Source: CAVVSQ01 sp963848825
Lineage (GTDB): Bacteria > Planctomycetota > Planctomycetia > Gemmatales > Gemmataceae
Length of the DNA stretch: 64,000 bases
Reading direction: 5' to 3'
Assembly: GCA_963848825.1 (NCBI GenBank)
Contig: CAWKFA010000015.1
Coordinates: 558,001-622,000, forward strand
In this document: positions 36,716-45,859 of the stretch, piece after piece
Layout: each line of letters starts with the position of its first letter
How positions within the stretch are numbered: the stretch's first letter is position 1
Translations under genes and position numbers: made by a program
The notes under the pieces: model-generated
The model's input: only the letters and a program-made list of their open reading frames with translations
Database searches by the model: none
What the model was told of the DNA's origin: nothing

Positions 36716-37931
36716 GTGAACAGCAAGCCCCAAGGTTATTGGAAACGCTTCTGCCACCGTTGGCTGGGTGGCGCAATGCTATTCGCCGCCGGAACCATCT
36801 CCTCTGCCCACGCGCAATCCACGTTGCCGGCGCCAAGTAAGAGTGGGGCCACGCTGCCCAATGTGCAGTCGATGCCCCTGACGGCCACGAGCCAGGAAGC
36901 AGTGCCCGCGCCTGACCTCAAGGAGGGCCTGCCGCCGCCCACGGTGGCCGCGCCGGTGAGTGCCGCGGCGGGATGTGCATCCTGCGGCGGTTGCGACGGC
37001 CAGTGCGTGCCGGGACGTTTCGAGGACTGTTGCGGCTGCAATAGCACTACCGTCTTCGGTCGGATTTTGGGCGGTGTCTACCAGGAACTTTGCTGCCCAG
37101 ATGCCTGCTATCAGGGGAAATGGATCCCCGTCGCGAACGCGGCCTTTTTTGTCGAAGGCACCCGGCCCGTTACCACGACGCGCTTTCGCTGGGAATACGC
37201 CAATAACTTCACGTTGCCCGATCGGTCGGAGTTTTTCTGGGCCAAGAGTGGCGGCAATGGCGGCAAGGGCCCCAAGCAAGTGGAAACGCGGCTCAACTAT
37301 AGCCAGCTTTCCATGTACCAGGAAATCGCCACCGGGGGCTTTAGCGCCTTTATCGACCTGCCCTACCTTGCCGTCGATCCGCTGGTCAACCCCTACGCGG
37401 CCGGCTTTGGCGATATGAAGATTGGCACCAAGTCTCTCGTGTTTGATCGCGATCTCTTCCAGCTCGGCTTCATGATGCAAACCACGATACCGATGGGCAA
37501 TTTCACGGTCGGGCTCGGCACCGGCCACGTCTCCCTGGAGCCGACGCTCCTGTCGGCGGTGAAATTGACGCCCGATACCTATCTGCAAACGCAGCTTTCC
37601 GAGTGGATCCCCCTGGGCGGCGACCCCGACTACATGGGCTCGATCCTGCACTATCACTTCAGCCTCAACCATGTCCTCTACCGGCCCGTCCACAACGTCG
37701 AGCTGATCGGCACCGCCGAATTCACGGGCTATTCATTCCAGGCCGGCCAGTTCACCGACCCGGTGCTCGGCCAGGGCCAGCGCCTCCAACGGCACCGCCT
37801 ACATCAACCTTGGCCCCGGCCTTCGGCTGGTTGTTTGCACCTGGCTTGACTTCGGCTTCGGCGCCTCCTTCGCGGTGGGCGAACATGGCCCCGGACAAGT
37901 CTACCGCACCGAAATGCGGATGCGCTTTTAA
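36716..37931 (+). CDS. Exported outer-membrane-like beta protein with Cys-rich head (frameshifted)
   Basis: A protein of about 405 residues. GTG 36716 follows AAGGAG by seven bases. A signal peptide (WLGGAMLFAAGTISSAHAQ) leads to a Pro/Ala linker, then a Cys-rich section CASCGGCDGQCVPGRFEDCC with CCPDACYQGKW. The rest looks like a beta-barrel: alternating strands such as VANAAFFVEGTRPV, TRFRWEYANNFTLP, RLNYSQLSMYQEI, MKIGTKSLVFD, LQLGFMMQTTIPMG and LIGTAEFTGY. A frameshift near 37785 leads into the last strands NGTAYINLGPGLRLVVC and VYRTEMRMRF, ending in Phe, as is usual for outer-membrane barrels. I do not recognise the family; it is similar in style to planctomycete BBP7-type proteins. A terminator follows. 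Confidence 0.6.
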
Positions 37932-37996
37932 ACAAGGCTACTACTCAGCCACCACGACACACCAACGGTGGGACGAGATGGCGAGCTAAAGCAAAG

Positions 37997-38027
37997 ACGG
38001 GACCCTTGAAATTCAAGGGTCCCGTTT
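37997..38027 (+). terminator. Intrinsic terminator of the beta-barrel-like gene
   Basis: ACGGGACCCTTGAA and TTCAAGGGTCCCGT form a perfect stem with a very short loop, followed by TTTCCGTTTCC. It starts 66 bases after the TAA at 37931. Confidence 0.8.
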
Positions 38028-38277
38028 CCGTTTCCTACAGGCCGGCGCCGCTGTCAGCCGCGGGACGGGCGAACCACTACGGTCCCATCCAAGAAATCCA
38101 GCCTTAAGCCAGCGACCATGAGCTACGATGACTCGCTGTCGATGGCGCCCGTAGACGCCCGTTTCCTGAAAGACGACTGTGTATCCTGACGCAAATCCCC
38201 AGCGAATTTTCCTTCAAAGCGCTAAGTTGGCCGCAAAACAGTGCCTATGTTAATAGCAGGCCATCCAGGAGGCGCGC

Positions 38278-38823
38278 TTGGAGCTCGAACGTTTTCGCAG
38301 CTATTTGCTGCTGTTGGCGCGGATGAAGCTTGACCGCAAGTTACGTGGCAAGCTGGATGCGTCCGACGTCGTACAGCAGACCTTGCTCGAGGCGCACCAG
38401 GCCCTGGCGTCGTTCCGGGGCGATGATCGTGGTGCCCAGGCTGCGTGGTTACGCCAAATCCTGGCACGCAATCTCGGCAATGCCGTGCGCGATCTTACTC
38501 GCGCCAAACGCGATGTCCGCAAGGAACGCGCTTTAAAGACGGACCTGGATGCCTCCGCCTCGCAATTGGAAGGCTGGCTGGCGGATGGGCAATCGTCGGC
38601 GAGCCAGAAGATGGAGCGTCAAGAACGATCTCTGCAGCTCGCCGAGGCGTTAGCGCAGCTTCCCGAAACCCAGCGTGACGCCGTCGTGCTCCGGCATTTC
38701 CAGGGGCTAGCGCTCGCGGAAATCGCCGAACAGCTCGGCTGTACGACCGCGGCCGTCGCCGGCCTGTTGCAGCGTGGCCTGAAAAATCTGCGAAAATCCC
38801 TGGCGGAGTGGAGTGAAGCATGA
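38278..38823 (+). CDS. ECF-type RNA polymerase sigma factor (planctomycete type), second copy
   Basis: A 181-residue factor similar to the one at 31.3 kb. Region 2: LERFRSYLLLLARMKLDRKL, DASDVVQQTLLEAHQALASF, WLRQILARNLGNAVRDLTR. Region 4: LAQLPETQRDAVVLRHFQGLALAEIAEQLG and AAVAGLLQRGLKNLRKSL. The start is TTG 38278, supported by AGGAGG five bases upstream; no ATG or GTG lies nearby in frame. The stop overlaps the ATG of the kinase gene (ATGA), indicating translational coupling and a fixed sigma-kinase stoichiometry. No separate anti-sigma factor is present. Confidence 0.93.
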   Translation: MELERFRSYLLLLARMKLDRKLRGKLDASDVVQQTLLEAHQALASFRGDDRGAQAAWLRQILARNLGNAVRDLTRAKRDVRKERALKTDLDASASQLEGWLADGQSSASQKMERQERSLQLAEALAQLPETQRDAVVLRHFQGLALAEIAEQLGCTTAAVAGLLQRGLKNLRKSLAEWSEA

Positions 38824-41800
38824 GTGAGCCATCGCGCGAACGAAAGCTGGAATCCATTTTGCATGACTATCTGCGAGCAGTCGATGCTGGGCAACAACCG
38901 GATCGAGAGGAGCTGCTGCGTCAGCACACCGAACTGGCGGCCGATTTGCTCGAGTTCTTTGCCGACCAGGAGAAGATGGAACATTTTGCCAGGTCGCTGC
39001 ACAAGGCCCAACTTGGTGACCCAACTATCGGTGCCGATGGTTCCTCGGAACCCGAGACAACAGCGGCGCGCATCCGCTACTTCGGCGATTACGAATTGCT
39101 GGAGGAGATCGCCCGCGGCGGCATGGGCGTGGTCTACAAGGCGCGGCAAGTCAGCCTCAACCGAGTGGTCGCGCTCAAGATGATTCTGGCCGGACAGCTT
39201 GCTTCCTCGACCGAGGTGCAGCGCTTTCATGATGAGGCGGAAGCGGCCGCGAACCTCGATCATCCCAACATCGTGCCAATCTTTGAAATCGGTGAACACG
39301 AAGGCAATCACTACTTCAGCATGAAGCTCATCGAGGGCGGCAACCTCGCCAGGCAAGTTGCGTCGGTGGGCGAGTTCCCTCGCAAGGGGATCACCATCCT
39401 GAGCGCCGTGGCCCGCGCCGTGCATTTCGCTCATCAGCGCGGCATACTCCACCGCGACCTCAAGCCGGCGAACATCCTGCTGGACGCCAAGGACGTACCG
39501 ATGGTGTCGGACTTCGGCCTTGCCAAGCGCGTCGAGGGCGGCGCCGTGACGTGCTCGGGAGCAATCGTCGGCACGCCGAGCTACATGGCACCGGAACAAG
39601 CGCGCGCCGAGAAGGGGCTGAGCACGGCAGTCGACGTTTATAGCCTGGGCGCCATCCTCTTTGAAATCCTGACCGGCCGACCACCGTTCAGGGCTGAGAC
39701 GCCGCTCGAAACGCTGATGCAGGTCGCGGAACGCGACCCCGAGCGGCCCAGCAAGATAAAGCCAGGCGTCGACCGCGACCTCGAGACGATCTGCCTCAAG
39801 TGTCTGGAGAAGGAGCCGGTCAAGCGTTACCCTTCCGCCGAGGCAGTCGCGGATGACCTGGAGCGCTGGCTGCGGGGTGAACCGATCGCGGCCCGGCCCG
39901 TCAGTCAAACGGAACGCGCCTGGCGCTGGTGTCGGCGGAACCCCGCAATCGCGAGCATGACAGCAGCGTTCCTGGTCGCGCTGTTAGCGGGCACGATCAT
40001 CTCCACCTGGCTGGCCTTCGCGGCAATTGCACAAGCCGACCGTGCCGACGAGAATGCGGCCAAGGAAAAGGAGGAAGGCGACAAGCGGGCCAGGGCCGAG
40101 AGAGCTGCCCTTGAAGCCCTACGCAAAGAGAAGGTGGCTTCGTACGTAAACCGTGTCGCGCTGGCCTTCGTGGAGTGCCGGGACGATAATCTGTCGGTCG
40201 GGCGTGGCCTGTTGAATAAGTGCCCGGCCGAACTTCGCGGCTGGGAATGGCATTATGTCAATCGGCTCAGTCACCCGGCGCTGCTCACGCTTGATGGTGG
40301 CAATGGTGTTCCTGGGACGGTGGCCTTCAGCCCGGATGGGCGAAAGATCGTTGCCTGGGGGGCATTCTTGGGTGAACCCCCCTTGTCGGGCATCCCACGA
40401 CCCGCCGGGAGCAAAGTACAGGGAACCTTTGTCTGGGATGCCGACACCGGCAAGGAACTATACGTACTTGACACGGCCTTCCTCAACTGGGCCGCTTTTA
40501 GCGACGATGGCCGCTACCTGGCGACCGGCAGCGGCTGGGTCGGCGATGGTTTGGGCGACCGCACTGTCAAAATATGGGACACTGCCACCCGGCAGGTCCT
40601 GTGCACCGTCTCCTCCGAGCGGCAATTGGAAGGAATGGCGTTGAGCCCAGACGGCAAACGTCTGTACGTCGCCAGCCAGTTCAAGTCAGAAAAAGGCGTG
40701 GGGGAAATCCGTGCCTTCGCGATTCCGAAGTGCCAGTATTTGTTCTCCATCGTGGCGTGCGGTCCCATTGCGGTGAGCACGGACGGCAAGCGACTCGCTG
40801 CCGGCAGCAAGATCTGGGACGCGCTTACGGGCGAGAAGTTGGTGGATTGTCGCGGACTGAGTGCAAACGGTGGCCTCGCCATCAGTGATGGGCAGGTGGC
40901 GTTTAGCCCGGACGGGCTACGTCTCGCTGCCGCGGGATTGGGCCCAGCCCCTCGCGGTATCCTCGGCGTTTGGGATGCGACGACCGGTGACCGGGTCTAT
41001 GAGAAGACCTACGACCAGCCACCGCAGTGTCTCGCCTTCAGCCGCGACGGCCGGCTGCTCGCCCTGGGCGTTGAAGGCGAGGTCAGGGTGACAATGGCCG
41101 ACACCGGGCAGGAGTTGTTCCCGATCCGCACGGGCGTGAACCGCCTCAGCGCGGTCGCGTTCCATCCGGATGGTGACCGCCTCGCCACTGCAGCCGGTGC
41201 GAAGGGTCAGCGCAGTTTCGACAGGTATGCCAAGGTCTGGAAGGTGGCCAGCCAGGAAACACTCACCGTTCCCCACAACATCGCACCAGGGGGAGCCCTT
41301 TCTGCAATGACCGGCGTTTCTGGTGGTTTACCCGAAAATCCCCATGAACCCGACAACTTGGTGTTCCATCGTGGCGGCGAGCGGTTCGCCCTTGTTGAAA
41401 GCGGTGGGAAGGCGGCCAAGGTATTCCGCCTGGCAACGGGTGTCGTGGAAAATGCTTTTCAGCCGTCCGAGGAGCGGCCGGATGACAGGTTCCTCAGGCT
41501 GGCTTTCGGCCAGGGCGGCAACCTGCTGGCACTGTGCCTGACCAAAACCAGGGCGGCGAAGTCTTTCGGCATGGAAGTGCGGGATCTGACGACCGGGAAG
41601 AAGCTGGTCACCCTGGCCGAACAAGGCCTCGAAGGTTTCGGCGAAGGCGTCTTTCATGTTCGAGCGCGTTTCGACGCCGAAGGGGCTCGACTCGCGGTTG
41701 CCGAGGGCAAGGACGTGAAGGTATGGGACATCGCCCGGGCGAAGGTGATCTGCGCACTGGCCGATGCCTACAAGGCGGGCGGCATTATCTATTTCAGCGC

Positions 41801-42383
41801 GGATGGCTCGCGGGTTGCGGTGGCGAGGATTGCGGTAATGCAGGGCGTGGGGACGATCGGCATGACCCTCTACGACGCTGGTTCCGGGGCGATCATCCGT
41901 GATAATCTCGGACCGTTCATGCGGCTGAGTGCGGACGGCAGGCAGGTGGCCGTCCAGCAGAACAATGACGTCGTGATCTATGACGGCACGACCGGTAAGG
42001 AGCTGTTCGTGCTCCCCGAGGCTGGCAGCCTGGTCGCCTTCAGCCCGGATTCCCTGCGACTGGCCACGACTCGCAAGGTCTGGGATGCGGCTACGGGAAA
42101 ATCGCTTTGCGAGCTGGAGGAAGGCGCATCTCACGAAGGCGTCTTCAGCCCAGACGGCAGGCGTCTGGCCACCGTCGGCAACGGCTGGGAGAAGAATCAA
42201 GTGGATATCTGGGACACTCAGACCGGCCAGCGAACCTTCACCTTGCGAGGCTTCACGAAGCAGATCTCGCGCATCCATTTCACCCTTGACGGCTACCGCA
42301 TTGTCACGGTCGAACCGTCAGCAGTGAAGATCTGGAACGCGGCACCGCTTGATGTCGTCGCGGGACGCACCGGAAGTAGGTGA
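38820..42383 (+). CDS. Ser/Thr protein kinase with C-terminal WD40-like repeats
   Basis: A 1,187-residue membrane kinase. Residues 1-75 are helical. The kinase domain (about 85-350) has YELLEEIARGGMGVVYKARQ, VVALKMI, LHRDLKPANILL, SDFGLAKRV and SYMAPEQARA. A single transmembrane helix lies near residues 385-402 (TAAFLVALLAGTIISTWLAF). It is followed by a charged coiled coil (DENAAKEKEEGDKRARAERA), the conserved linker LRGWEWHYVNRL, then roughly ten WD40-like units, often marked FSPDGRKI, FSDDGRYLATGSG, FSRDGRLLALGV and FSPDGRRLATVG, with W-D dipeptides such as IWDTATRQV. The propeller part should face the periplasm and bind ligands or proteins, with the kinase in the cytoplasm. Coupled to the upstream sigma factor. 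The frame is intact over 3.5 kb. Confidence 0.94.
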   Translation: MSEPSRERKLESILHDYLRAVDAGQQPDREELLRQHTELAADLLEFFADQEKMEHFARSLHKAQLGDPTIGADGSSEPETTAARIRYFGDYELLEEIARGGMGVVYKARQVSLNRVVALKMILAGQLASSTEVQRFHDEAEAAANLDHPNIVPIFEIGEHEGNHYFSMKLIEGGNLARQVASVGEFPRKGITILSAVARAVHFAHQRGILHRDLKPANILLDAKDVPMVSDFGLAKRVEGGAVTCSGAIVGTPSYMAPEQARAEKGLSTAVDVYSLGAILFEILTGRPPFRAETPLETLMQVAERDPERPSKIKPGVDRDLETICLKCLEKEPVKRYPSAEAVADDLERWLRGEPIAARPVSQTERAWRWCRRNPAIASMTAAFLVALLAGTIISTWLAFAAIAQADRADENAAKEKEEGDKRARAERAALEALRKEKVASYVNRVALAFVECRDDNLSVGRGLLNKCPAELRGWEWHYVNRLSHPALLTLDGGNGVPGTVAFSPDGRKIVAWGAFLGEPPLSGIPRPAGSKVQGTFVWDADTGKELYVLDTAFLNWAAFSDDGRYLATGSGWVGDGLGDRTVKIWDTATRQVLCTVSSERQLEGMALSPDGKRLYVASQFKSEKGVGEIRAFAIPKCQYLFSIVACGPIAVSTDGKRLAAGSKIWDALTGEKLVDCRGLSANGGLAISDGQVAFSPDGLRLAAAGLGPAPRGILGVWDATTGDRVYEKTYDQPPQCLAFSRDGRLLALGVEGEVRVTMADTGQELFPIRTGVNRLSAVAFHPDGDRLATAAGAKGQRSFDRYAKVWKVASQETLTVPHNIAPGGALSAMTGVSGGLPENPHEPDNLVFHRGGERFALVESGGKAAKVFRLATGVVENAFQPSEERPDDRFLRLAFGQGGNLLALCLTKTRAAKSFGMEVRDLTTGKKLVTLAEQGLEGFGEGVFHVRARFDAEGARLAVAEGKDVKVWDIARAKVICALADAYKAGGIIYFSADGSRVAVARIAVMQGVGTIGMTLYDAGSGAIIRDNLGPFMRLSADGRQVAVQQNNDVVIYDGTTGKELFVLPEAGSLVAFSPDSLRLATTRKVWDAATGKSLCELEEGASHEGVFSPDGRRLATVGNGWEKNQVDIWDTQTGQRTFTLRGFTKQISRIHFTLDGYRIVTVEPSAVKIWNAAPLDVVAGRTGSR

Positions 42384-42449
42384 TTTTCCTTTTCGCCTTG
42401 GAGAAGATTTATGCCCGAAACGAATGCAACTGAAGTCTCTTTGGTAACT

Positions 42450-43638
42450 TCAAATCCGGGCATTTCGTCCCAGCAATAACGTCTCGAGATATTGCGTTTT
42501 AAGTCCAAACGCATTTTTCAATGCTGCCACCTGCTCCAGGATGCCAGCAGGATTTGCCGGCTTGTTGATTTTGACTCCCACAATCATGATGTTTTTGCTG
42601 GTATGCTCGGTCGAGATAAACTCGAATACGGACGTCTTGTAGCCGCGGGACTCGAGCAGTAGCGCACGTAGGCCATCGGTTACGAGTTCCGCCTGTCGTT
42701 CTTCGAGGATGCCGAACTTCAGTACTCTGCCAAGTCCGGGGAGGGCACAGGTCATCTGCCGCCTGAGTTCCTGGTGGCAACAAGGGGCACATATAACCAA
42801 GGACGCACCGGCCTCGACGGCACGAAAGAGTGCCTGGTCGGTGGCGGTATCGCAGGCGTGCAGCGCGATCAATAGATCTGTCGGGCCGGGAACGTAGTTT
42901 TCAATGGTGCCACACTCGAAGTGTAGGCCGGCGAAACCCACCTTTTCAGCGATGCCGTTGCATAAATCGACCAGGTCTGGTCGAACCTCGACGCCGGTCA
43001 GCGTCGCTTGTTTTTTCAGGCGGCTCGTCAGATGATCGTAGAGCGCGAAGGTTAAATAGCCCTTGCCCGAGCCCATGTCCACAATGGCCAGGGAAGTCGC
43101 ATCTTTTAGGGGCGACGATTGTATCAGGCCGTCGATAATCTCGATGAACTTGTTGATCTGCCGGTACTTGGCCTCCATCCCTTTCTTGATAGTGCCGTCC
43201 TCCCTGGTAACACCCAGCATTTTCAGGTAGCTGGCGTTGGCGGCCGGCACGACGCGCTGTTTGGGCCGGTTGTGCTCCTTGGCCGGGGGCATGGTGCAGG
43301 TTGGCCGGGCGACACGTAAACGCCCGGCCCCGTTTTTGTCGTAAGTGAGTTCGATGTCATTTTTAGTCGTGAACAAATTGGCGCTGCGAAAGTCCGCGTT
43401 CAGCAGTGTGTGAACCAATAAGATTCCGTCGGCGTGGGGTACATTCTTAGTAATGTCCTTGGTCGGATGACGGTAGACAAAGCTCAGGCAGTCTCCGCGC
43501 CAGCAGGACCGGTTTGACCAATATTTTTCGCGGGCCGGCCGCTTGATCCCGAGGGTCGCCAAGCGTGAGCTTCACAAACGTTTCATCATGAAGACTGTTG
43601 GCCAGCGCTGTCAGAAAAGTATCGAGTTGTTCGGCCAT
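42450..43638 (-). CDS. SAM-dependent methyltransferase, Methyltransf_32-like (frameshifted)
   Basis: A protein of about 395 residues. The N-terminal start is MAEQLDTFLTALANSL at 43638; a frameshift near 43555 leads to IKRPAREKYWSNRSCWRGDCLSFVYRH. The methyltransferase core has the motif I loop LAIVDMGSGKGYLTFALYDH, TGVEVRPDLVDLCN, and TDLLIALHACDTATDQALF, with the Cys pair in LVICAPCCHQELRRQM. These last two segments are typical of the Methyltransf_32 family (METTL/GSTCD-like), often annotated as rRNA or tRNA methyltransferases. The actual substrate is unknown. The HxC and CC residues suggest a metal or structural role, unproved. Confidence 0.78.
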
Positions 43639-43675
43639 TGCAACTAAACCTTCACTTTGCGCGGACCGTTACTAA

Positions 43676-43776
43676 GAGCGTTCGGAAAAAAAGGGGTCAG
43701 ACCCCCTCAATACCTTGCAAAAGCGTTGAAAATCTGTTCGCTTCAAGGGGTCTGACCCCTTTTTTTTCGAACGCCC
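43676..43776. repeat. REPIN-like palindromic repeat, copy 3 (dimer form)
   Basis: GAGCGTTCGGAAAAAAAGGGG with TCAGACCCC at the left, and AGGGG-TCTGACCCCTTTT with TTTTCGAACGCCC at the right, lie in inverted orientation around a spacer of about 44 bases. This two-headed form is the REPIN layout. Its right end is the TAG stop codon (43778-43776) of the M48 peptidase gene. It occupies most of the space between that gene and the methyltransferase start. Confidence 0.75.
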
Positions 43777-45012
43777 TAAGGCGGGTGCTGCCGCCAATCT
43801 TCCGCCATGCGAATGCGCTCGACGGCGGGAGGATGGCTAGCGAATAGCCAGACCGAGAACGGCAGCGGCGCGACATTGCTAATGTTATCGACGGCCAGGC
43901 GATTTTCAGCGGCGATAAAGGCTGCCGGCTGCCGGGCAAGCTCCAGGGACGCCTCGTCGGCCTGGCGTTCGAAAGAGCGGCTGATGGCATTTTCCACGGG
44001 CATGGCCACCCAGGCCCCTAGCTGAAAGACTAGCAGAATAAAAGGTAGCCCGGCAGGGTCGGCCGGGCTGCGCAGCGCCAGTGGGCCGCGCCCGACGATC
44101 AGGCGTAATAGCTGCGCCAGCACAAACAGGCCAAGCAACACGCCCAGCGCCGCCAGCGCGATTCCCTTGACGATATGCCGATGGCGCCAGTGTCCAATCT
44201 CGTGGGCGACGATGGATTCCACCTCGGCGGGCGGATGATTTTTTAGAAGATTGTCAAAAAGGACGATGCGTTGGGTGGCTCCGAAGCCTGTGAAATAAGC
44301 ATTGCTGTGATTGCCTTGCCGGGACGCGTCACTAACGAGAATTTCGCCGACGGGAATGGCGGCGGCGTCCGCGAGCGAGCGCACGCCGCTTTCCAGGTGC
44401 GCCCACTGCGTTTGTCCCAATGGGGTGAAGGTGTTGAATAACGGTTCGATCACGAGAGGGGAGATGAACGCATAGGCGATGCCGAGCAGGGTGGTCGCCA
44501 ACGTTCCCACGAGCCACCAGCGGCGCGGAAAGCAACGGAGCAGGATGTACAGGCCAACAAGGGCGATGCCATCCATCGCCATGCCCACGCCAAGCCCCTT
44601 CAAATGATCCACAAACCAATCCCCAAGCGGACGATTGGTCAGCCCCCAGGCACTGCGCCAACTCAACCTGGCCGACGGCGAAGGGCAGTGTCAAAATCTC
44701 ATCGGCGAGAAAATAGAGCGCTCCGACCGCCAGCAGCGTCGCGAACCAGCGGTCGCCCGTCATCGTTCGTATCCAGTCGGTAAGCCGCCGCGCCAGACCG
44801 GTGGCCACGAGCAGAAATAGCAAGCCGAAGCGCAGGGCCACGAGCGGCCAAAACAAGAGGCGGCGTTCAAAGGAATATTGGAGCCCGTTATCGATGGCGC
44901 TCGCGGGGAAGTAGGTCGCGGCGGCGGCTCGCGCGGCATCGGAATGTGAAAATGTCGTAACCAGAAACAGGGTCACGAGCACGAGCGACCCGAAAAAGAA
45001 GAGCCATTTCAT
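43776..45012 (-). CDS. M48 family membrane peptidase, Ste24-like (frameshifted)
   Basis: An integral membrane metallopeptidase of about 411 residues. N-terminal helices (WLFFFGSLVLVTLFLVTTF, LVALRFGLLFLLVATGLA, WFATLLAVGALYFLADEIL) are followed by a frameshift near 44640 and by WFVDHLKGLGVGMAMDGIAL. The catalytic zinc helix is VAHEIGHWRHRH (HExxH) with the third ligand in SFERQADEASLELA. Preceding this, VGEILVSDASRQGNHSNAYF and ATQRIVLFDNLL are the conserved strands of CAAX prenyl protease 1 (Ste24) relatives. In bacteria such enzymes take part in membrane protein quality control. Lies 46 bases after lspA; the two may be co-transcribed. Its TAG stop coincides with a REPIN-like repeat. Confidence 0.87.
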
Positions 45013-45058
45013 TTTTGCTGGGCCCAGTCGATTGGCCCGATGCCCTCAAACCAGCGCC

Positions 45059-45682
45059 TTACGCGGAGTTCGCGTTGGAAGCCGCCACGGCCTCCCGGGC
45101 CTGGCCTTCCGGTTCGGTGCGTGTGAAAAAGGCTTCTACAAGAAGCATGCCGGCGCCGCAGACCAGGCAGCAATCAGCGATGTTGAATACCGGCCAATCG
45201 ACCCCCTTGTGCCACCAGAGAAAATCACGCACGCCGCTAAAGACGATGCGGTCGTAGAAGTTGCCCAGGGCGCCGGCCAAAATAAGGCCCAGGGCGAAAC
45301 ACAAGTAGCCATCACGGGAAGGCCCCGGCCGGGTGCTGCAGTAAATAATGCTGACGGCCGCGAGCAGGCTAACGATCGCGAAGATGAAGTTGGCGGTTCG
45401 GGGCGAGAACAGCAGCTTGGTGCCAAACAACGCGCCTTCGTTGACATAGGGAAGGTGGGGCGCGCTCAGGGTGCGCAGGAAGGACAAGGACAATGCGCCC
45501 GGGTCCAGCTCGGGCGTATATTTGGCCACGATGTCGAAGGCTCCCGGGATCACGGTGATCGACCCTTCGAGCTTTTCTTCATCGTAGAGGCAGGCAAAAA
45601 CGCCGTATTTGCTCACCTGGTCAACGCTCAGGCCGACCAGGGCCAATAACCAAAATAACCAACGATAGGAACGATTGGCCAT
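45059..45682 (-). CDS. lspA: Lipoprotein signal peptidase
   Basis: Signal peptidase II, an inner-membrane aspartyl protease that removes the signal peptide of prolipoproteins. The 207-residue protein has four hydrophobic helices. The first conserved block is LVGLSVDQVSKYGVF (D-Q-x-S-K). NEGALFG corresponds to the N-x-G-A-x-F/W motif. The catalytic aspartates are in LGNFYDRIVFSGVRDFL and WPVFNIADCCLVCG. An insertion of about 35 residues before NEGALFG makes it longer than the usual 160-170. Its product would process the several lipoproteins of this window. AGGA precedes ATG 45682. The frame is intact. Confidence 0.95.
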   Translation of the reverse strand: MANRSYRWLFWLLALVGLSVDQVSKYGVFACLYDEEKLEGSITVIPGAFDIVAKYTPELDPGALSLSFLRTLSAPHLPYVNEGALFGTKLLFSPRTANFIFAIVSLLAAVSIIYCSTRPGPSRDGYLCFALGLILAGALGNFYDRIVFSGVRDFLWWHKGVDWPVFNIADCCLVCGAGMLLVEAFFTRTEPEGQAREAVAASNANSA

Positions 45683-45859
45683 GAGATTCCTCGACTTCTA
45701 GCCATGCTATAGCAAAATGACAAAGCGGAACAAGGCGAAATGGGATGCAGCCGACCATGGGCCGAGTGCCGCCTGGAAAGATTTTGCTGCGGATGAAAAG
45801 CACGATAATGGTCGTGGCGGTCTGAACTCCCTCCTTATCATTCGTTCTTTCGGGCAGCC

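Noticed and set aside
38619..39908. 429-codon minus-strand open frame over the second sigma-kinase pair
   Set aside because: The plus strand encodes intact sigma and kinase motifs; the antisense protein has no domain.
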